From Bursaphelenchus xylophilus (Eukaryota; Nematoda; Chromadorea; Rhabditida; Aphelenchoididae): a stretch of DNA of 64,000 bases. The stretch spans positions 3,410,001-3,474,000 of the forward strand of contig CAJFCV020000002.1 in the NCBI GenBank assembly GCA_904066235.2, read 5' to 3'. Below the pieces are notes generated by a model, which saw nothing but the letters and a program-made list of their open reading frames with translations, was not told where the DNA came from and ran no database searches. The position numbers and the translations under genes are program-made. This document shows, in pieces, positions 12,225 to 23,887 of this stretch; the stretch's first letter is position 1, and each line of letters starts with the position of its first letter.

Positions 12225-12530
12225 TTGCACTTAACAAATGTCCATGCACTTTATGAAAATAAATACTAATATACTACCGCCATAAAGTTCAGACAATATG
12301 CACTGTGTGTTTTTCCCATTCTTTGTTAAGTGCGGAAAACAAAGAAATGTTTGCACCGTGCTGAAACGGACGTTTTTTTGTGCAGGGTGAAAACCGCGAC
12401 AAAATGTACCTACTGAAAATACCAGTAGTACTACTAGTCCCGCCATAAAGTCCTGACACATTTGCACAATGTTTTTTCCTTTTCCCTTCGCGACAGAATT
12501 GCCGTGGCTTTATGGCGGGAGTACCATCAG
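12225..12530. repeat. Fragments of the long-TIR palindrome family
   Basis: Holds 'acaaatgtccatgcacttta' (12236), a word also at 18509 and, inverted, at 10800. An inverted pair CCGCCATAAAGT / CTTTATGGCGGG flanks 12440-12520. No gene seen. Confidence 0.5.
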
Positions 12531-12531
12531 T

Positions 12532-12676
12532 CTGTCGGGAAAATAATGGGCACTATGTCGGATCAAAAATCGCATCTCAGCCGAGAAAATGCATTGTATC
12601 ACGGAAAAATCAAATTGCTTTTCACTCTAGCGACCCAATCCACACAGCAACACTGTGCTCATTATTTTCCCGACAG
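12532..12676. mobile_element. CTGTCGGG-family MITE, copy 3
   Basis: Begins CTGTCGGGAAAATAATGG and ends TCATTATTTTCCCGACAG. 145 bp, and the interior aligns with copies 2 and 4. Confidence 0.8.
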
Positions 12677-13158
12677 ACTTACTACATAGAGCTTGTACCA
12701 CTAGCCAATTCGACTACGGCATTTTCCCCCAAAATCCGAACCGCTCCACAATTCGACGTCCCCTTTGGTCGCCCGTCCGCCTCCAATGTCATATATTTTA
12801 ATGGAATTTCGGCACAAACCAATAAAAAGATGTGATGATAAGGCCCCGGAAGAGCCCATCTTCCTCTTGTTTATGTAAACACAAAATCAGAAGAAACCTC
12901 CCGGTTATCTCAACTGAATAAACATGTTGCGTTGAGGGAGAAGAGCAATGATTAATTTTTGCAGGAAATAAATACAAAAGGGAGCAAAACACGGGCTCGG
13001 CAGAGAGGCATGTGTGGCATAATCATTATAAAAGTGGGTTGTATTGGGCGAGCGCCTGGGAAAGTAAGAATAAAAGTCAGGGAGAAAAGCTGAAATGCGT
13101 TGCGTGGAAATCGGGCACTATGACTTTTTATGCCAACGACGGCAGGGGCTAATGCGAT

Positions 13159-13353
13159 GACTGAAACTTGGCTGAAAGTTGCCTGAAAATGATAGGCCGC
13201 AGCTCGGAGAACTTGCACGGGCGCAACTCGCATCTCGTGGGCAGCTCGAAAAAAACTTTCGCAGTTTGCCGGAGGTAAGTTTCAGCTTGTTTTCGAGTTG
13301 CGCCCGAGCAAGTTTCTGTACCATTTTCAGCCAACTTTCAGCCAAGTTTCAGC
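13159..13353. repeat. Foldback repeat of about 195 bp
   Basis: 'gactgaaacttggctgaaag' at 13159 is mirrored by 'ctttcagccaagtttcagc' at 13335, and 'cgggcgcaactcg' pairs with 'cgagttgcgcccg' further in. The arms are about 75 bp. Confidence 0.65.
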
Positions 13354-13361
13354 TACCGCAT

Positions 13362-13452
13362 TGGCCCCAGTACTAGTCCAGCCATAGTCCGTAGAATTTT
13401 TTTTAACTTTCGACCTCGAAAGTTCAACGGACTTTATGGCGTACTAGTTTGT
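13362..13452. repeat. Small palindrome flanked by ACTAGT
   Basis: 'actagtccagccatagtccg' is mirrored by 'cggactttatggcgtactag', with an AACTTTCGACCTCGAAAGTT core. The CCATAAAGTCC word recurs near 12440 and 12510. Confidence 0.5.
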
Positions 13453-13710
13453 TCGTCGCTAAAGTGATTTTTGCGACTTCCATTGCGAGAAAACCCAATT
13501 GATGCAATTTATTCCCTTTTGCACCGCGCAATAGGCTTTCTAGGCTGTCGCCCGCGCCCTGACTTTTTTGCCATGTGCTGTGAAATCACTTCAGCAACTT
13601 TGCGAACGGACTAGTCATTGTTCCTGAAGCCAAACATGGAAAATTTTTGGACAACTTCCGATCACATCAAGGAATTCACTTTTCAAAAAAAATCCTGCTG
13701 TATACGCATG

Positions 13711-14962
13711 TACAGGGTGCGCCAATAAAATCTGGACTAATATTTTTGCTTGCCCTGCGGGCTGTAACCGTACGAGAACAAAGTGGGTGATTGTGGACAC
13801 GTGTAATACGTCCAAGAAGCTATCTTTAAAGTTTCAGACAAAATAATTGTCTACGACACTTGTTTTGCCATTACAAGTGCTTACAACTAAGGCGCCCGAA
13901 ACACGGCGCCCAAATTGGTCAAAAAATGGTTACGCTATCTATACCGTTTTATGCCATGGGCTGAAATTTACTTTTTCTGATAGAGCTCTGGCCGGTTTTT
14001 ATACACTAAAATTGATTTTGCCTCATTATGACAATTAGGCTTTTTACAGCTTGCCAAAGTTGGCTTAAAAACGGGCTCTTTTTCCCGAAAACTTCCGTTA
14101 AATCAAAGATTTTTATGTAGAAGTTTCCCTGCGTGATTCCAAACATGTTAAGCACCAGAGCTACTTTTGTAAGGATAACCAGAGTCTGCCTAGTCGCCTT
14201 TCAAAGAGGATTTTTCTATCTGCTGCCTCTGGGGATGAAATAGTGACCGTAGTGGCATAATTTACTGTATACTCGCTATTCGAGTGATCTTGGACTAGAT
14301 ATTTCTAAAAGTGTTTTGGCTACATCAGCATGTATCCAATATAGAACTCTATGTTGATTTTTACGCTCAAGGCCTTTCGAATTTGTTACAAACTGCCAAA
14401 ACGTTTCAAGTTCCGAATGACCGTGCCTTAAATCCCCCCCATGAACTTTTATTTATGCAGAAACGGTCCCCTTGTATTTGCGGATTTGCTTTTACACTAT
14501 GACAATTGGCTATGTATACGCTCTGTAATCACGGAATTTTGGAGCATCACGAGCTATAATCTGGCGTTGAGATCCTTAAAAACACAAAAATCCAAATTTT
14601 TGGGCCTTTCCTGTTTCCGCCACCAGCGCCGCCAGACCGACCGCCAACCATGATTCCGTAGGCTGTCACAAAGTCAACAGCACGTACTTTATATGCAATA
14701 AATTTGAAGAACGTCAGTGACCATTAGCAGAAATAATGGAAGAATTAATATCCCAGTCATCATCTGGAAAAAAAATTTCTGCACCCCCAAAAAGTTTTCA
14801 TTATTTTTTCAGTCTTGCAATTGGCATTGGCCTGGGCATTACCGTTGCTGTATAGCACGGTTGTTACTCTTTCTAAAAGTGCTAAAAGTTTCCATTCTTA
14901 GGCCATCCGAAAAAGGCTATATGGAATTTAGTTTTGTCCAGATTTTATTGGCGCACCCTGTA
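13711..14962. mobile_element. TA-flanked DNA transposon remnant, Tc1/mariner-like ends
   Basis: The left end is TA-CAGGGTGCGCCAATAAAA and the right end is the exact inverse, TTTTATTGGCGCACCCTG-TA. The inverted repeat extends through TCTGGAC (about 26 bp). The TA at both borders fits the Tc1/mariner target duplication. The 1.25-kb interior has only short interrupted frames, and I could not recognise a transposase or its catalytic triad. It is therefore either degenerate or non-autonomous. Confidence 0.65.
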
Positions 14963-15078
14963 TAAGTCTACGGAAATTTAGAAAAAAAACAAGCAAAGTT
15001 AGGAGCAAAACCGTGCATATTCGTCATACTTGCTGATTTTGTGCTAGTCATGGCTAGTCAAGACATTGTTGTGGCAGT

Positions 15079-15119
15079 TCTGACTGCTCTTGCTTCGGCA
15101 AGGCAAGAGCAGTCAGAAA
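15079..15119. repeat. Perfect 16-bp-stem hairpin
   Basis: TTCTGACTGCTCTTGC and GCAAGAGCAGTCAGAA enclose a 9-base loop. It has no gene context, and the stem is short for a microRNA precursor. Confidence 0.7.
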
Positions 15120-16244
15120 ACTGATCTTGCCTCGGCTCAAAGGGGCAGTGCTGAAAGTGCGATGCTCAGATTTTCCTCAAATTTTGTACACACACGAGGT
15201 CTAGGCCATGTTTCGATTCCTGAAGGTTTTAGCTCGCGCTTTGCAGGCGAAGCCCAGATATTGAACAATCTTTGTGGCTGAGAGAACATACGGAACTAGA
15301 GCGATCAGGAAGAAAAAGACTTTTTGGCGATAGCTTTGCCAGTATGTCGCTGAAAAAAAATTATTTTTTTGTAGTAAAATTTCTCTCAAAATTGAGTCCC
15401 AGCCGACCTTTCGCCAAGCAACCCACGGTTGTTCAAAATTCTGATAATTTTGTTAGACACCTCCTACAACCGTTTGACGGTCTAATATACCCTCTCCAAC
15501 GCCAATCTTCACAAAATTTACCTTCCCCAGCTCTCGAATTGCCCTTGGGTTCCTCGAACAACGTGTATGACTAATCTCCGCTTTCCCCGACTTCCATTAT
15601 TCTCCTCTTCAACACCTCCAAACATCCCTTTAATTAACGCCGAGAAGCAAGGTTATTTCGGTTTATTCGAGGAATGAAAACAACTTTTTTCTCGATTCAT
15701 CTTTACCTCAAAAAGGACGAGAGATTGTTTTTCCAGACTGACCTTCAAAAGAACATGATCCTTCCTGCCGTTTGATTGCCTATAAAATCCGAGAAAGAGG
15801 AATTGAGTTCGGAGAGACATGAGGGGAACGGATGAAAGGAAGGCAAAAGTTTGATTTCGCTTCAACAAGTCAAACATAACGGATAGAATATATGTACGTA
15901 TTCTGTATTACGTATATTCACCTTGCGGTGAATATATCTATCTGTCAAGAAAATTATATGGATTTCTCGCAGGAAAAAATCTCTCATCGTATTCGCTCAC
16001 CAAATCCCCAGCCGTGGCTAGTTGTGGCAAAGCGATGATGGGCGATTCCGGTGCACGACAAATCCACACAATTTTCCCGACAAACTAATAAAAAATCGAT
16101 TGATCTTGTAATCCGCAGCCATATAGGCTGGCCCAAAAACCTTGACTTGTCAGCACCGTACGCCGTCATGAAAAAAATTTTTGAAAGAAACATCTCAAGA
16201 CTTGTTGGCCTGCTTAATAACTCGCCCGAAACCCGATTTGCAAG

Positions 16245-16545
16245 GTCGCTATTGACTGGATGAATGATACGGACCGCTGCAGATCAAAAACCAAAGTTTC
16301 AAAGACATATCTAGATGCATGAGAGCCTCATCTTTAACACGATGATAAAATCAGAGCCCTAACTAACCTCCTTCATGACGAGCTTATTGATTTTCTCGGT
16401 GGAAGCCATGCGGGTGGCTATTAACTGGATGGATCATATTCAAACCGCTGTAGCTCAAAGACCAAAGTCTGAAGAGCATATGATGATCACATATCTGGAT
16501 TCCTGAGAGCCTCAGCTTTAACATGTCGGTAAAATCAAGGCGCTA
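16245..16545 (+). repeat. Diverged direct duplication of about 125 bp
   Basis: 16251-16370 ('tattgactggatgaatgata ... tgagagcctcatcttta') is repeated at 16421-16540 ('tattaactggatggatcata ... tgagagcctcagcttta'). The unit recurs about every 170 bp. Confidence 0.6.
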
Positions 16546-17221
16546 ACTTGTGTCCCCTTTGTCAAAAACAAGGTCATTTTTTTACATTGCGACTTCTTTA
16601 TTTCTTACTTGATTCCGGTTTTTTCTCGAGGAGCGGTCGGTTTTTCTGTCGACCCATTCCGTCGCCGGCACAAGGGCCTCGCCCGGGACAGTAGCCATAA
16701 ATCACAATGGAGCCCAGGTTCTCACCCTCTTCTTTCAGTCTGTCGGGAAAATAACGGCGCCTTGGAATCGCCAATGACCGCTTTTCGACGGCTAGCCGCA
16801 TGGAAGGATCTTATACTTAGTGACTAGGCAATGGAAAATATTCTGGTCCACTCCATGCTCTTATCATGTGATTACTGTGAACAAAATTTTATTATATGAT
16901 TTCTGCGATAAAAACGAATGAATTCCGACCTCCCCACCGCCGGAATTTTTGGTCAACGACGCAAAAGTTCAAGTTCAAGCTTTTTTTTTATTTTCTCGCT
17001 TTCAAAAGCTCGAACATCCATCACCGCTCTCCCGAATTCGTTATTGAAGAAGCATTCGCACTTTTAAAACCACTCATCATCGATTTCAAAACACTCTCTT
17101 CCAGAAAGTGTTTCCTTTTATGAAGATGTGATGACTTCTGACATTTGCGTTCAAAAGAATTCGAAAAAAACGCTCGTCTCATTCTCACGTGATCGCCATT
17201 TCTCATCTCCGATGTTGTACG

Positions 17222-18431
17222 ATGTTCTTTCCGGGTCTTCTTACCTTCTTATTACTACTTTTTGCAACTTGTGAAGCGGGGATTTTCGGAAAATGGTATA
17301 AGTTGGCGATCAAGGCGAAGATCAAGTGCAATGAGAAGAAGTTTGACAATGTGGTGAGTGTTTTTTTCTTTATTTCAAAGGAAATGCGCGACAGTCATTG
17401 CCGAGGTTTGCTTAAATTTTTCCGATTGAGTATAGGGAACGTTGATTTTACTAACTTAAAAAAAACATGTTTTTATCTTTCACCGCTCTCCGGGCTTCGC
17501 GTACTCTCTCTCTCTCTCTGCTAAAAAATATCGCTCAATATCTCGGCCGTCTTTGCAAAAAACCCTCTTTTTTGACGAATAAAAAAGATTTTTTTCGTAT
17601 TTTGCAAGTGAAGTACCCCCAAGTGCGACGTTCACTTTTTCCTTAAATTTTGCACACACTCCGGCCATAGGCCATATATAAATTCCTGAAAGTTTTAGCT
17701 CGCTCGTTGCAGGGAGAGCCGAGATATTCAACGATCTTTAGAGCCGAGAGCGTACACGGAACGCGGAGAGCGATAACGTGAAAAATTTTGGATCATATTT
17801 TTGCCAGTTTCTTGCGGAAAAAATCGATTTTTTGTGGAGATATTGCCCTGTACAGCAGAAATAGGCATGAAACTTTAAAACTTTTCATGCCAAGATTTTT
17901 GAAAAAAATCCGCATTTTTTCTAACTTTCTATTGACCTAAAAATCTCGGCCGAAAAACCTAGGAGCCTCACATATGTCCCAGAAAAAGTTATTCTAAATT
18001 TTTACCAAGTTTCATCAAAATCTGAGTGTCGCACTTGGCGCATTTCCCCTCTTTGTTGTCTTCAAACAATAACTGTTTTGTCGACACAAATTGAATTATC
18101 CATTTTTCAGACCCTTCAACTCTTCAAATCCGAGGACGCCGCTGAAGTTTTAATCCCAACATCGATAACAAAAAAGAATGGCAAAACGGAAATTACCGCC
18201 GAAATAAAGGAGCAGAGTAAATTTCAACCAGTCCTGCACCTGCTACATCGCTGCAATGAAGTCAAAGATCCGGCCAAGATCAACGTTTGTCCGATGGATT
18301 TTTGGATTCAAATCCCGAAGAAGTTTGTTTTTGAGGACACCGAAAATGCAAAACCTTACAGTATCACCATTGATTTGGATAAGAAAGAAAAGTTTGATGG
18401 GATGAAGAGGAATTGTGATGTCATGTTTTGA
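17222..18431 (+). CDS. Transthyretin-like (TTL) family secreted protein
   Basis: Small secreted nematode protein with a transthyretin-like beta fold. Roles differ within the family and none can be assigned here. Two exons (17222-17353, 18111-18431) give 150 residues. The N-terminus is a clear signal peptide (MFFPGLLTFLLLLFATCEAG). The mature part has the family order: an AIKAKIKC first strand, a short NVTLQLF strand, a central segment, a CN pair near residue 100 (LHRCNEV) and the late I..PKKFVF strand. The exon lengths and total length match the family. The 0.75-kb intron is mostly filled by the 17611-18050 mobile element. Confidence 0.82.
17611..18050. mobile_element. AAGTGCGACGCTCAG-family TIR element, TTL intron copy
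   Basis: The left border CCAAGTGCGACGTTCA is mirrored by TGAGTGTCGCACTTGG at the right. The interior has 'cgagatattcaacgatcttt', 'tttttgccagttt' and 'gattttttgtggaga', all shared with copies at 52340-52672, 27196-27543 and 15142-15395. About 440 bp, non-coding. Confidence 0.72.
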
Positions 18432-18709
18432 TCGGTTATAATAATGTAATAAATCTCGAGATTTTTTGAAAACTGTCATGTCTATTTCGTTTTTGCATCA
18501 CTTTCAACAAATGTCCATGCACTTTATGAAAATTCTAATAGTGCATCCATAAAAAATGATTTTCTCTACGTAACCTTTTTTCCACGTAAACTCATTTTGT
18601 AGCAAATAAAGGGAATAAAAACGACGCAACTTTTACAATCACGCAAAGAATTAATGGCTATTCAAAATTTCTGCCCTCAACCCCATTAATTCCTTTTTGT
18701 GCCATCAGT

Positions 18710-19260
18710 CTGGCGAAAAAATAGTAAGCGCTCTGTCGCTGCGTGTCGCTGAAGTGATCGAAATTTCATTTTTTCAGTTTCTCGGCGGCGATGCGACGAT
18801 CCGGACTATGCATTTTTTTGATTGGCACTGGATTTGATGGGACTACATATGTGGCGCGAGTAGTACTAGTGTTTTCATAAATTGCGTAGACTTTTACCGC
18901 GAAGCAAAATGCAAGGTAACCCCAAATTTGCGCCGTGCACTTTCAGCCTTTGCACCGTGCATCAAAATATCGCCGCGACACACCGCTTTTTCAAGTTTGC
19001 ACTGTGCAAAGCCAGCAAAATGCACTGTGCGTTCGCGACAAACGGGAACAAAGGCAAAACGCACTGTGAATTTGCGACAAAAGTAAAAAAAAGTCTATCG
19101 TAAAGTCGCTGGAGAAATTCTTGGCGTTTGCACCGTGCATAAAAAGCGACAGCCCAAAAAAGTCACTTGCACTGTGCGAAAGCAAGAAATTGCACCGTGC
19201 AAAGGAAACTTTTGTTTTCGCACAGTGCATGTCGCGAAAATCGCTCCAGCGAGTTTACGA
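18710..19260. repeat. Half MITE followed by GCACNGTGC cluster
   Basis: A single CTGTCGGG-like end (CTGGCGAAAAAATAGTAAGC) begins at 18710. Palindromes cluster at 18930-19235, with CGCGACA words like those in 10765-11543. No gene seen. Confidence 0.5.
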
Positions 19261-20060
19261 ACGAGCTTCTTTTCTTTTTTGGCGCTCTTTTTCAGAACGC
19301 AGAAAAAATACGCGCCCTCCGCGAAGTGCGCGCTCTCTCGCTCCCGAAAAGCCCGTTGTTTTGGACGGATGCGTCTTTTTGAGGGAGAAATCGGGAAAAC
19401 GGAGTAGATTTTATGAGTTTCATCAGGCTTTCGGCTGAAAAATCGAAAAATTTGAATGGAACCTCGGGATTTTTGCTATTTATAATTTTTTTTATTCAAT
19501 TCCACTGTTTCTGTGATTGTTTTTACTGTATTTTGAGCGGTTTCATATATATTTTGTATGATTTTTATATATTATCTCATATAATAACTGTGAATTTTGC
19601 TTTATTTTCTATATAATACATAAATAATACTGTTTTATGAACTTCTATATAACTTTTGATGTTATAATTGAGCTTTTCACTCTATTATTGAGGTGTTTCA
19701 TGATGCATTTGATATAAAAAGGGAGAATAATTTTTAAAAATCGTTTTTTTTGGGTGGCAAGATACGGTAATCTTTTGATTAGATTTGGAAATTAAATTTT
19801 TTGTGATAACTGAGATTACAATGTTGCTTTCGGGATGTAGATGCTTTTTTGGTTGTGGTTTTTTTGGCGATTTTTCAATGACTAGAGTATTCGTTTTTTT
19901 GTCGGAGACGGCTGCGACAAAAACCGCTAGTTCGGATACGAATATCATCTGTATAGTTTGGAAGATTTTTTCAAAAGAACAATATTTTCTTAAATTGTGA
20001 ACGAAAGTGAAGACCCCGAGCCCTATATTCTAATTTTAGGAAATCATTCGGAGATTAGGA
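19261..20060. other. AT-rich spacer, no gene seen
   Basis: Low-complexity AT-rich DNA. Open frames here are short, compositionally biased and without recognisable motifs. Confidence 0.4.
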
Positions 20061-21808
20061 TATTTTTTGTTGTCCGCAATTGACAATTTTTGTCTGTTTG
20101 CACTTCTACTGTCCGCAAATAAAATTTTTGTTGTCCGCATTCAATAACTTGTTCTAGACATCTCGCAAGGTTTTTGTTCGATATTTCTTACTTTCATATT
20201 ACACTTGATTTTAATATATATATCAAAATCAGGTCTGCCATATTACACCTGATATCAATATTATTCAAAGCTCGAAGATGGGAATCGAAACCATTACGGT
20301 TTTCGACATTACAAACGCAGGAAACGAACATCTGTGGAAGTCCTATATTACTTTGTGCCTTTTGACATTTTTTATTTGCGGACACACAGCGTTTCGAACA
20401 TTTTTTCCGCCGCCGATCGGTGTCGAAAAAAGGAAAAAATGAAAAGTAGTGCTTACAAGTTGGTGTATATTTGGCTAGCCACAATAGATGTAACTAAACT
20501 AAAAAGTGGTTGTTAGACTATAAGAGATTGCCATTCCATGTATACAAACTACATCATGATACCTTATGTTAATGTTGAGAAAATGATGATCGAAAATTGT
20601 CAAAAATTCAACCTTCAGGTAAAAAAGTGTACTTTCCAGGGCTTAAGCATACACTTTTTTTTCTTCCATCATATACAGAATTTCAAGAGCTACAACATAG
20701 ACAGAATCAGTCATTTTCCTGGGCCTTTAAACTTAGTTATGACTCAAAAGAGCCTAATTTTGGTCGCTTTTTGCATTTTTTTACTTATTTGCACTTTAAG
20801 AATAAAAAGTGAAGATATTCTATATAAAACGGATTGTCATGATCATTGTGGTCATCCATGCCAACTTTCTCTGACGCGCCTGAGTCGTTGAATACGAGCT
20901 TGAATATGGAACCCATGTGTACTATTTCTATTGATTAAAATCACGTTAAGTGCTCCAAAATCACTTTTTGAGCGAAAATATGTTGTATACATACACTCTG
21001 TGCCAACTTTTTGTCATCAAGCCAAGATATATCTTTTTCATTTCGAAAGTTGAATTCAACAGACAATTCTGACCAATGCCAAAGTGTGAGCTAGCAAACA
21101 GTTACTGGAATTACCCGTAAAGCTGAGTTTGGCCTTTGTAATCGCGACCTAAGATTCATTGCGACCAGAAGTGCTGTAATTAATGCCAGCCAAAGATTTC
21201 ATTACTGTTTTCTTACAAAGTTGAAGATACGAAGTTTCCATGTTGACGTTCGTATTCAACGACTCAGGAGCGACAGAGAACGTTGAAATTTGGCATGGAT
21301 GACCACAATGATCATGACAATCCGTTTTATATAGAATATCTTCACTTTTTATTCTTAAAGTGCAAATAAGTAAAAAAAATGCAAAAAATGGCCAAAATTA
21401 GGCTCTTTTGAGTCATAACTAAGTTTAAAGGCCCAGGAAAATGACTGATTCTGTCTATGTTGTAGCTCTTGAAATTCTGTATATGATGGAAGAAAAAAAA
21501 GTGTATGCTTAAGCCCTGGAAAGCACACTTTTTTTTACCTGAAGGTTGAATTTTTGACAATTTTCGATCATCATTTTCTCAACATTAACATAAGGTATGA
21601 TGATGTAGTTTGTATACATGGAATGACAATCTCTTATAGTCTAACAACCACTTTTTAGTTTAGTTACATCTATTGTGGCTAGCCAAATGTACACCGACTT
21701 GTAAGCATGCGGACAACAAAAATTTTATTTGCGGACGGTAGAAGTGCGGACAGAAAAAAATTCTCAATTGCGGACAGTGAAAAGACGAAATGCGGACAAC
21801 AAAAAATA
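20061..21808. mobile_element. Giant foldback element with TGTCCGC subterminal repeats
   Basis: The arm 20061-20895 is inverted at 21244-21808, with near identity through 'gactgattctgtctatgttg' and many other stretches. The outer ends carry several TTGTTGTCCGCA words in each arm. The left arm is longer because it holds an extra segment of roughly 300 bp (about 20145-20455). The central unpaired spacer is about 350 bp. Mirror-image short frames in the two arms are not convincing proteins. It resembles non-autonomous foldback DNA transposons. Confidence 0.75.
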
Positions 21809-21954
21809 GTTCCTTTTTGGACGGCTTATCGAAACATTACTACGACCAATCTAGATATAAAATCGAACGGGACACTTTGCTCCTGGTGAAATTCAATTTT
21901 TAAAATTATGGAGCTTTCTGTAAACATAGCACCGAACTCGCTGCGTTTACAAAA

Positions 21955-22225
21955 ATGGACCAGATCCAAGAAAAAATTAAATCGACTTTGGAATGGATTG
22001 CAATCTACACTAGAGTTTCATTACTCCGGACCAGCCTGCAGCTCAAGCCTTCCTGCTTTGACAATCAGACACCATCTGGAAAAATACCAGGGAGGAAAAG
22101 ACTACTACAAGGCGCATACGTGGACAACGTAATGAAAGTGGACTATTCTGAAGAGGATCTAAAAACATAATGCCAAAGAACCAAGGAGATCTTCGCCGAT
22201 GCAAACATGGAACTTCGAGAATAAG
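21955..22225 (+). pseudogene. Bel/Pao-type reverse transcriptase fragment
   Basis: A short frame contains the RT catalytic-loop segment AYVDNVM followed by a spacer and K.IFADANMELRE, the usual continuation in Bel/Pao polymerases. A stop codon at 22168-22170 breaks it, and the flanks show no matching domains. It shares the YVDN wording with the full-length element at 54742-63502, so it is a relic of a related element. Nothing here can be functional. Confidence 0.6.
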
Positions 22226-22249
22226 CAACGCACTCTTTGAGAATACGTA

Positions 22250-23480
22250 ACGAGAAATCTTGCATGGGTTCTAATCGTTTTTATTTAACCAACGTAACTA
22301 AGCGTCCATGAAGAAGACGACTTTCGACGGAAGGGAATATTTCAATAAGGACGTTCCGTCTGCGTGGCTAAAAGGAAGCCTTCTCGACATATCTTTGTTG
22401 AAAGTGAAAACATACGACGTTGTTTCCTCACAGCCGCATTTTCAGAAACATGCAACGTAAAAACCGAGACGATGATGAGGAAAGAGTTTATTATCTTCTA
22501 CTTTCCTTCTTGTTCTGAATGCGTAAGTTCAACGAAATTACTCTAACTAAAAATGTGTAATTATATGCGATGGTCACCAAAATCGTAGAAACGGCGACGA
22601 CGATCGTAATCAGGCCATATCCAATCCGCCTTAGGACCATTGATCAGTTGAGCAAAACAGTACGCAACAGTACTAGGCAAACCAGGTCTAATTTAATGTC
22701 AAATTTAGTCTGCACAAACAACGCACAAGAAGCATAGCACGTAATTGAAACCGTATAAATGCCATCCATCCTACGCGAATTAAGAAGTCGAAGAAGAAAG
22801 GACGAACATGTTTTGGTAAACAACAATGAACATGGCGACATACAAGAGTTTTGACTAAGTTTGGTTTCAACTTGACGATAAGAGGTGTCATTATTCCTCG
22901 ACAAAAATTTAGACGTAATTGAAATCGAATAATGGAAGCAACCTACGATATAAAGAAAAGAGGAAAAAACGAGAGGGCTCATCTGATCGCTGAGTATCTT
23001 CCATACTTTGACGTAACGAGGGATGTTTTTTAGCAGCAGGGTCATCGAAATAAAAAACTACTTCGCTCAAAACTACAGTTCCGTAAACAATATTGATTTA
23101 CGATCACGTATCTGAACAAAACAAATTCAATAATACTGAAACAACAGAACTACGATTTTAGCTATTTATAGCCTAATTCGCAATAAACGAGACAAATAAC
23201 GCACAGGAAGCACATCACGCAGTTGATGTTTACCAAGAACAAGCTAACTTGATATACGTAACAGCTTCGTCAACAGTAACGGAGAATACGACAATGTTCA
23301 ACACTGTATACGGACACCCCCATACAGGTCCAATACGTTAATCGTTTTTATTTAACCAACGTAATTTAGCGTCTATGAAGAAGACGGCTTTCAACGGAAG
23401 GAAATATTTTAATAAAGACGTTCCATCAACGTGGGTAAAGAAAAGAAGATCTTCTCGACTTTATCTTTATTACGGTTTAG
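22250..23480. repeat. Degenerate repetitive DNA with a 100-bp direct repeat
   Basis: 'cgtttttatttaaccaacgt' starts both 22275 and 23342, and similarity continues for about 100 bp. Between them I see only broken frames, probably decayed retroelement sequence. Confidence 0.45.
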
Positions 23481-23829
23481 GCGAACTTGACGATTTTTGA
23501 CGAAAAAAATTTTTTCCTCTACACTGCGATTGTATTCGATATTCTGGTCAATAAACTTCTGTGTCAAAACTACGTATGGAACTTTATTCTGCGCCACTAG
23601 ACTTACTGACTTATTGCCTGGGACGCAATAATTCTCCGGTCAATTTAATTTCTTGCAAGGAATTTTAAACTTTGGAAGCCATTTTGATTCTGAGTCACTA
23701 CACCATAAACTTTCTCGATTTTTACTCTTTCTTTCAAAAAAAGAAAAAATTCGGGTCCAACTTCGTCACTGAACTAATCAAAACTATCCGGCAGGATTGT
23801 AATCGATGTTCCCTTATATTCAACTTAAA

Positions 23830-23887
23830 AATTACCAACACTAATAATAAGAGCTAATAATTACCAACACTAATATTAAGAGCTAAT
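23830..23887 (+). repeat. 29-bp direct repeat, two copies
   Basis: 'aattaccaacactaataata' plus AGAGCTAAT is repeated head to tail with one difference (units 23830-23858 and 23859-23887). Confidence 0.8.

Larger units (their letters stand above)
14963..17221. other. Intergenic with scattered repeats, no gene seen
   Basis: Contains a perfect hairpin at 15079-15119, a truncated copy of the AAGTGCGACGCTCAG family (about 15142-15395), a small palindrome at 15914-15941 (TATTCACC-TTGC-GGTGAATA), a direct repeat at 16245-16545 and one end of a CTGTCGGG MITE at 16740. No convincing coding exon. Confidence 0.5.

Noticed and set aside
20538..21560. Mirror-image frames in the two arms of the giant foldback
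   Set aside because: The same residues occur in both arms because the DNA is an inverted repeat. No recognisable domain or conserved motif.
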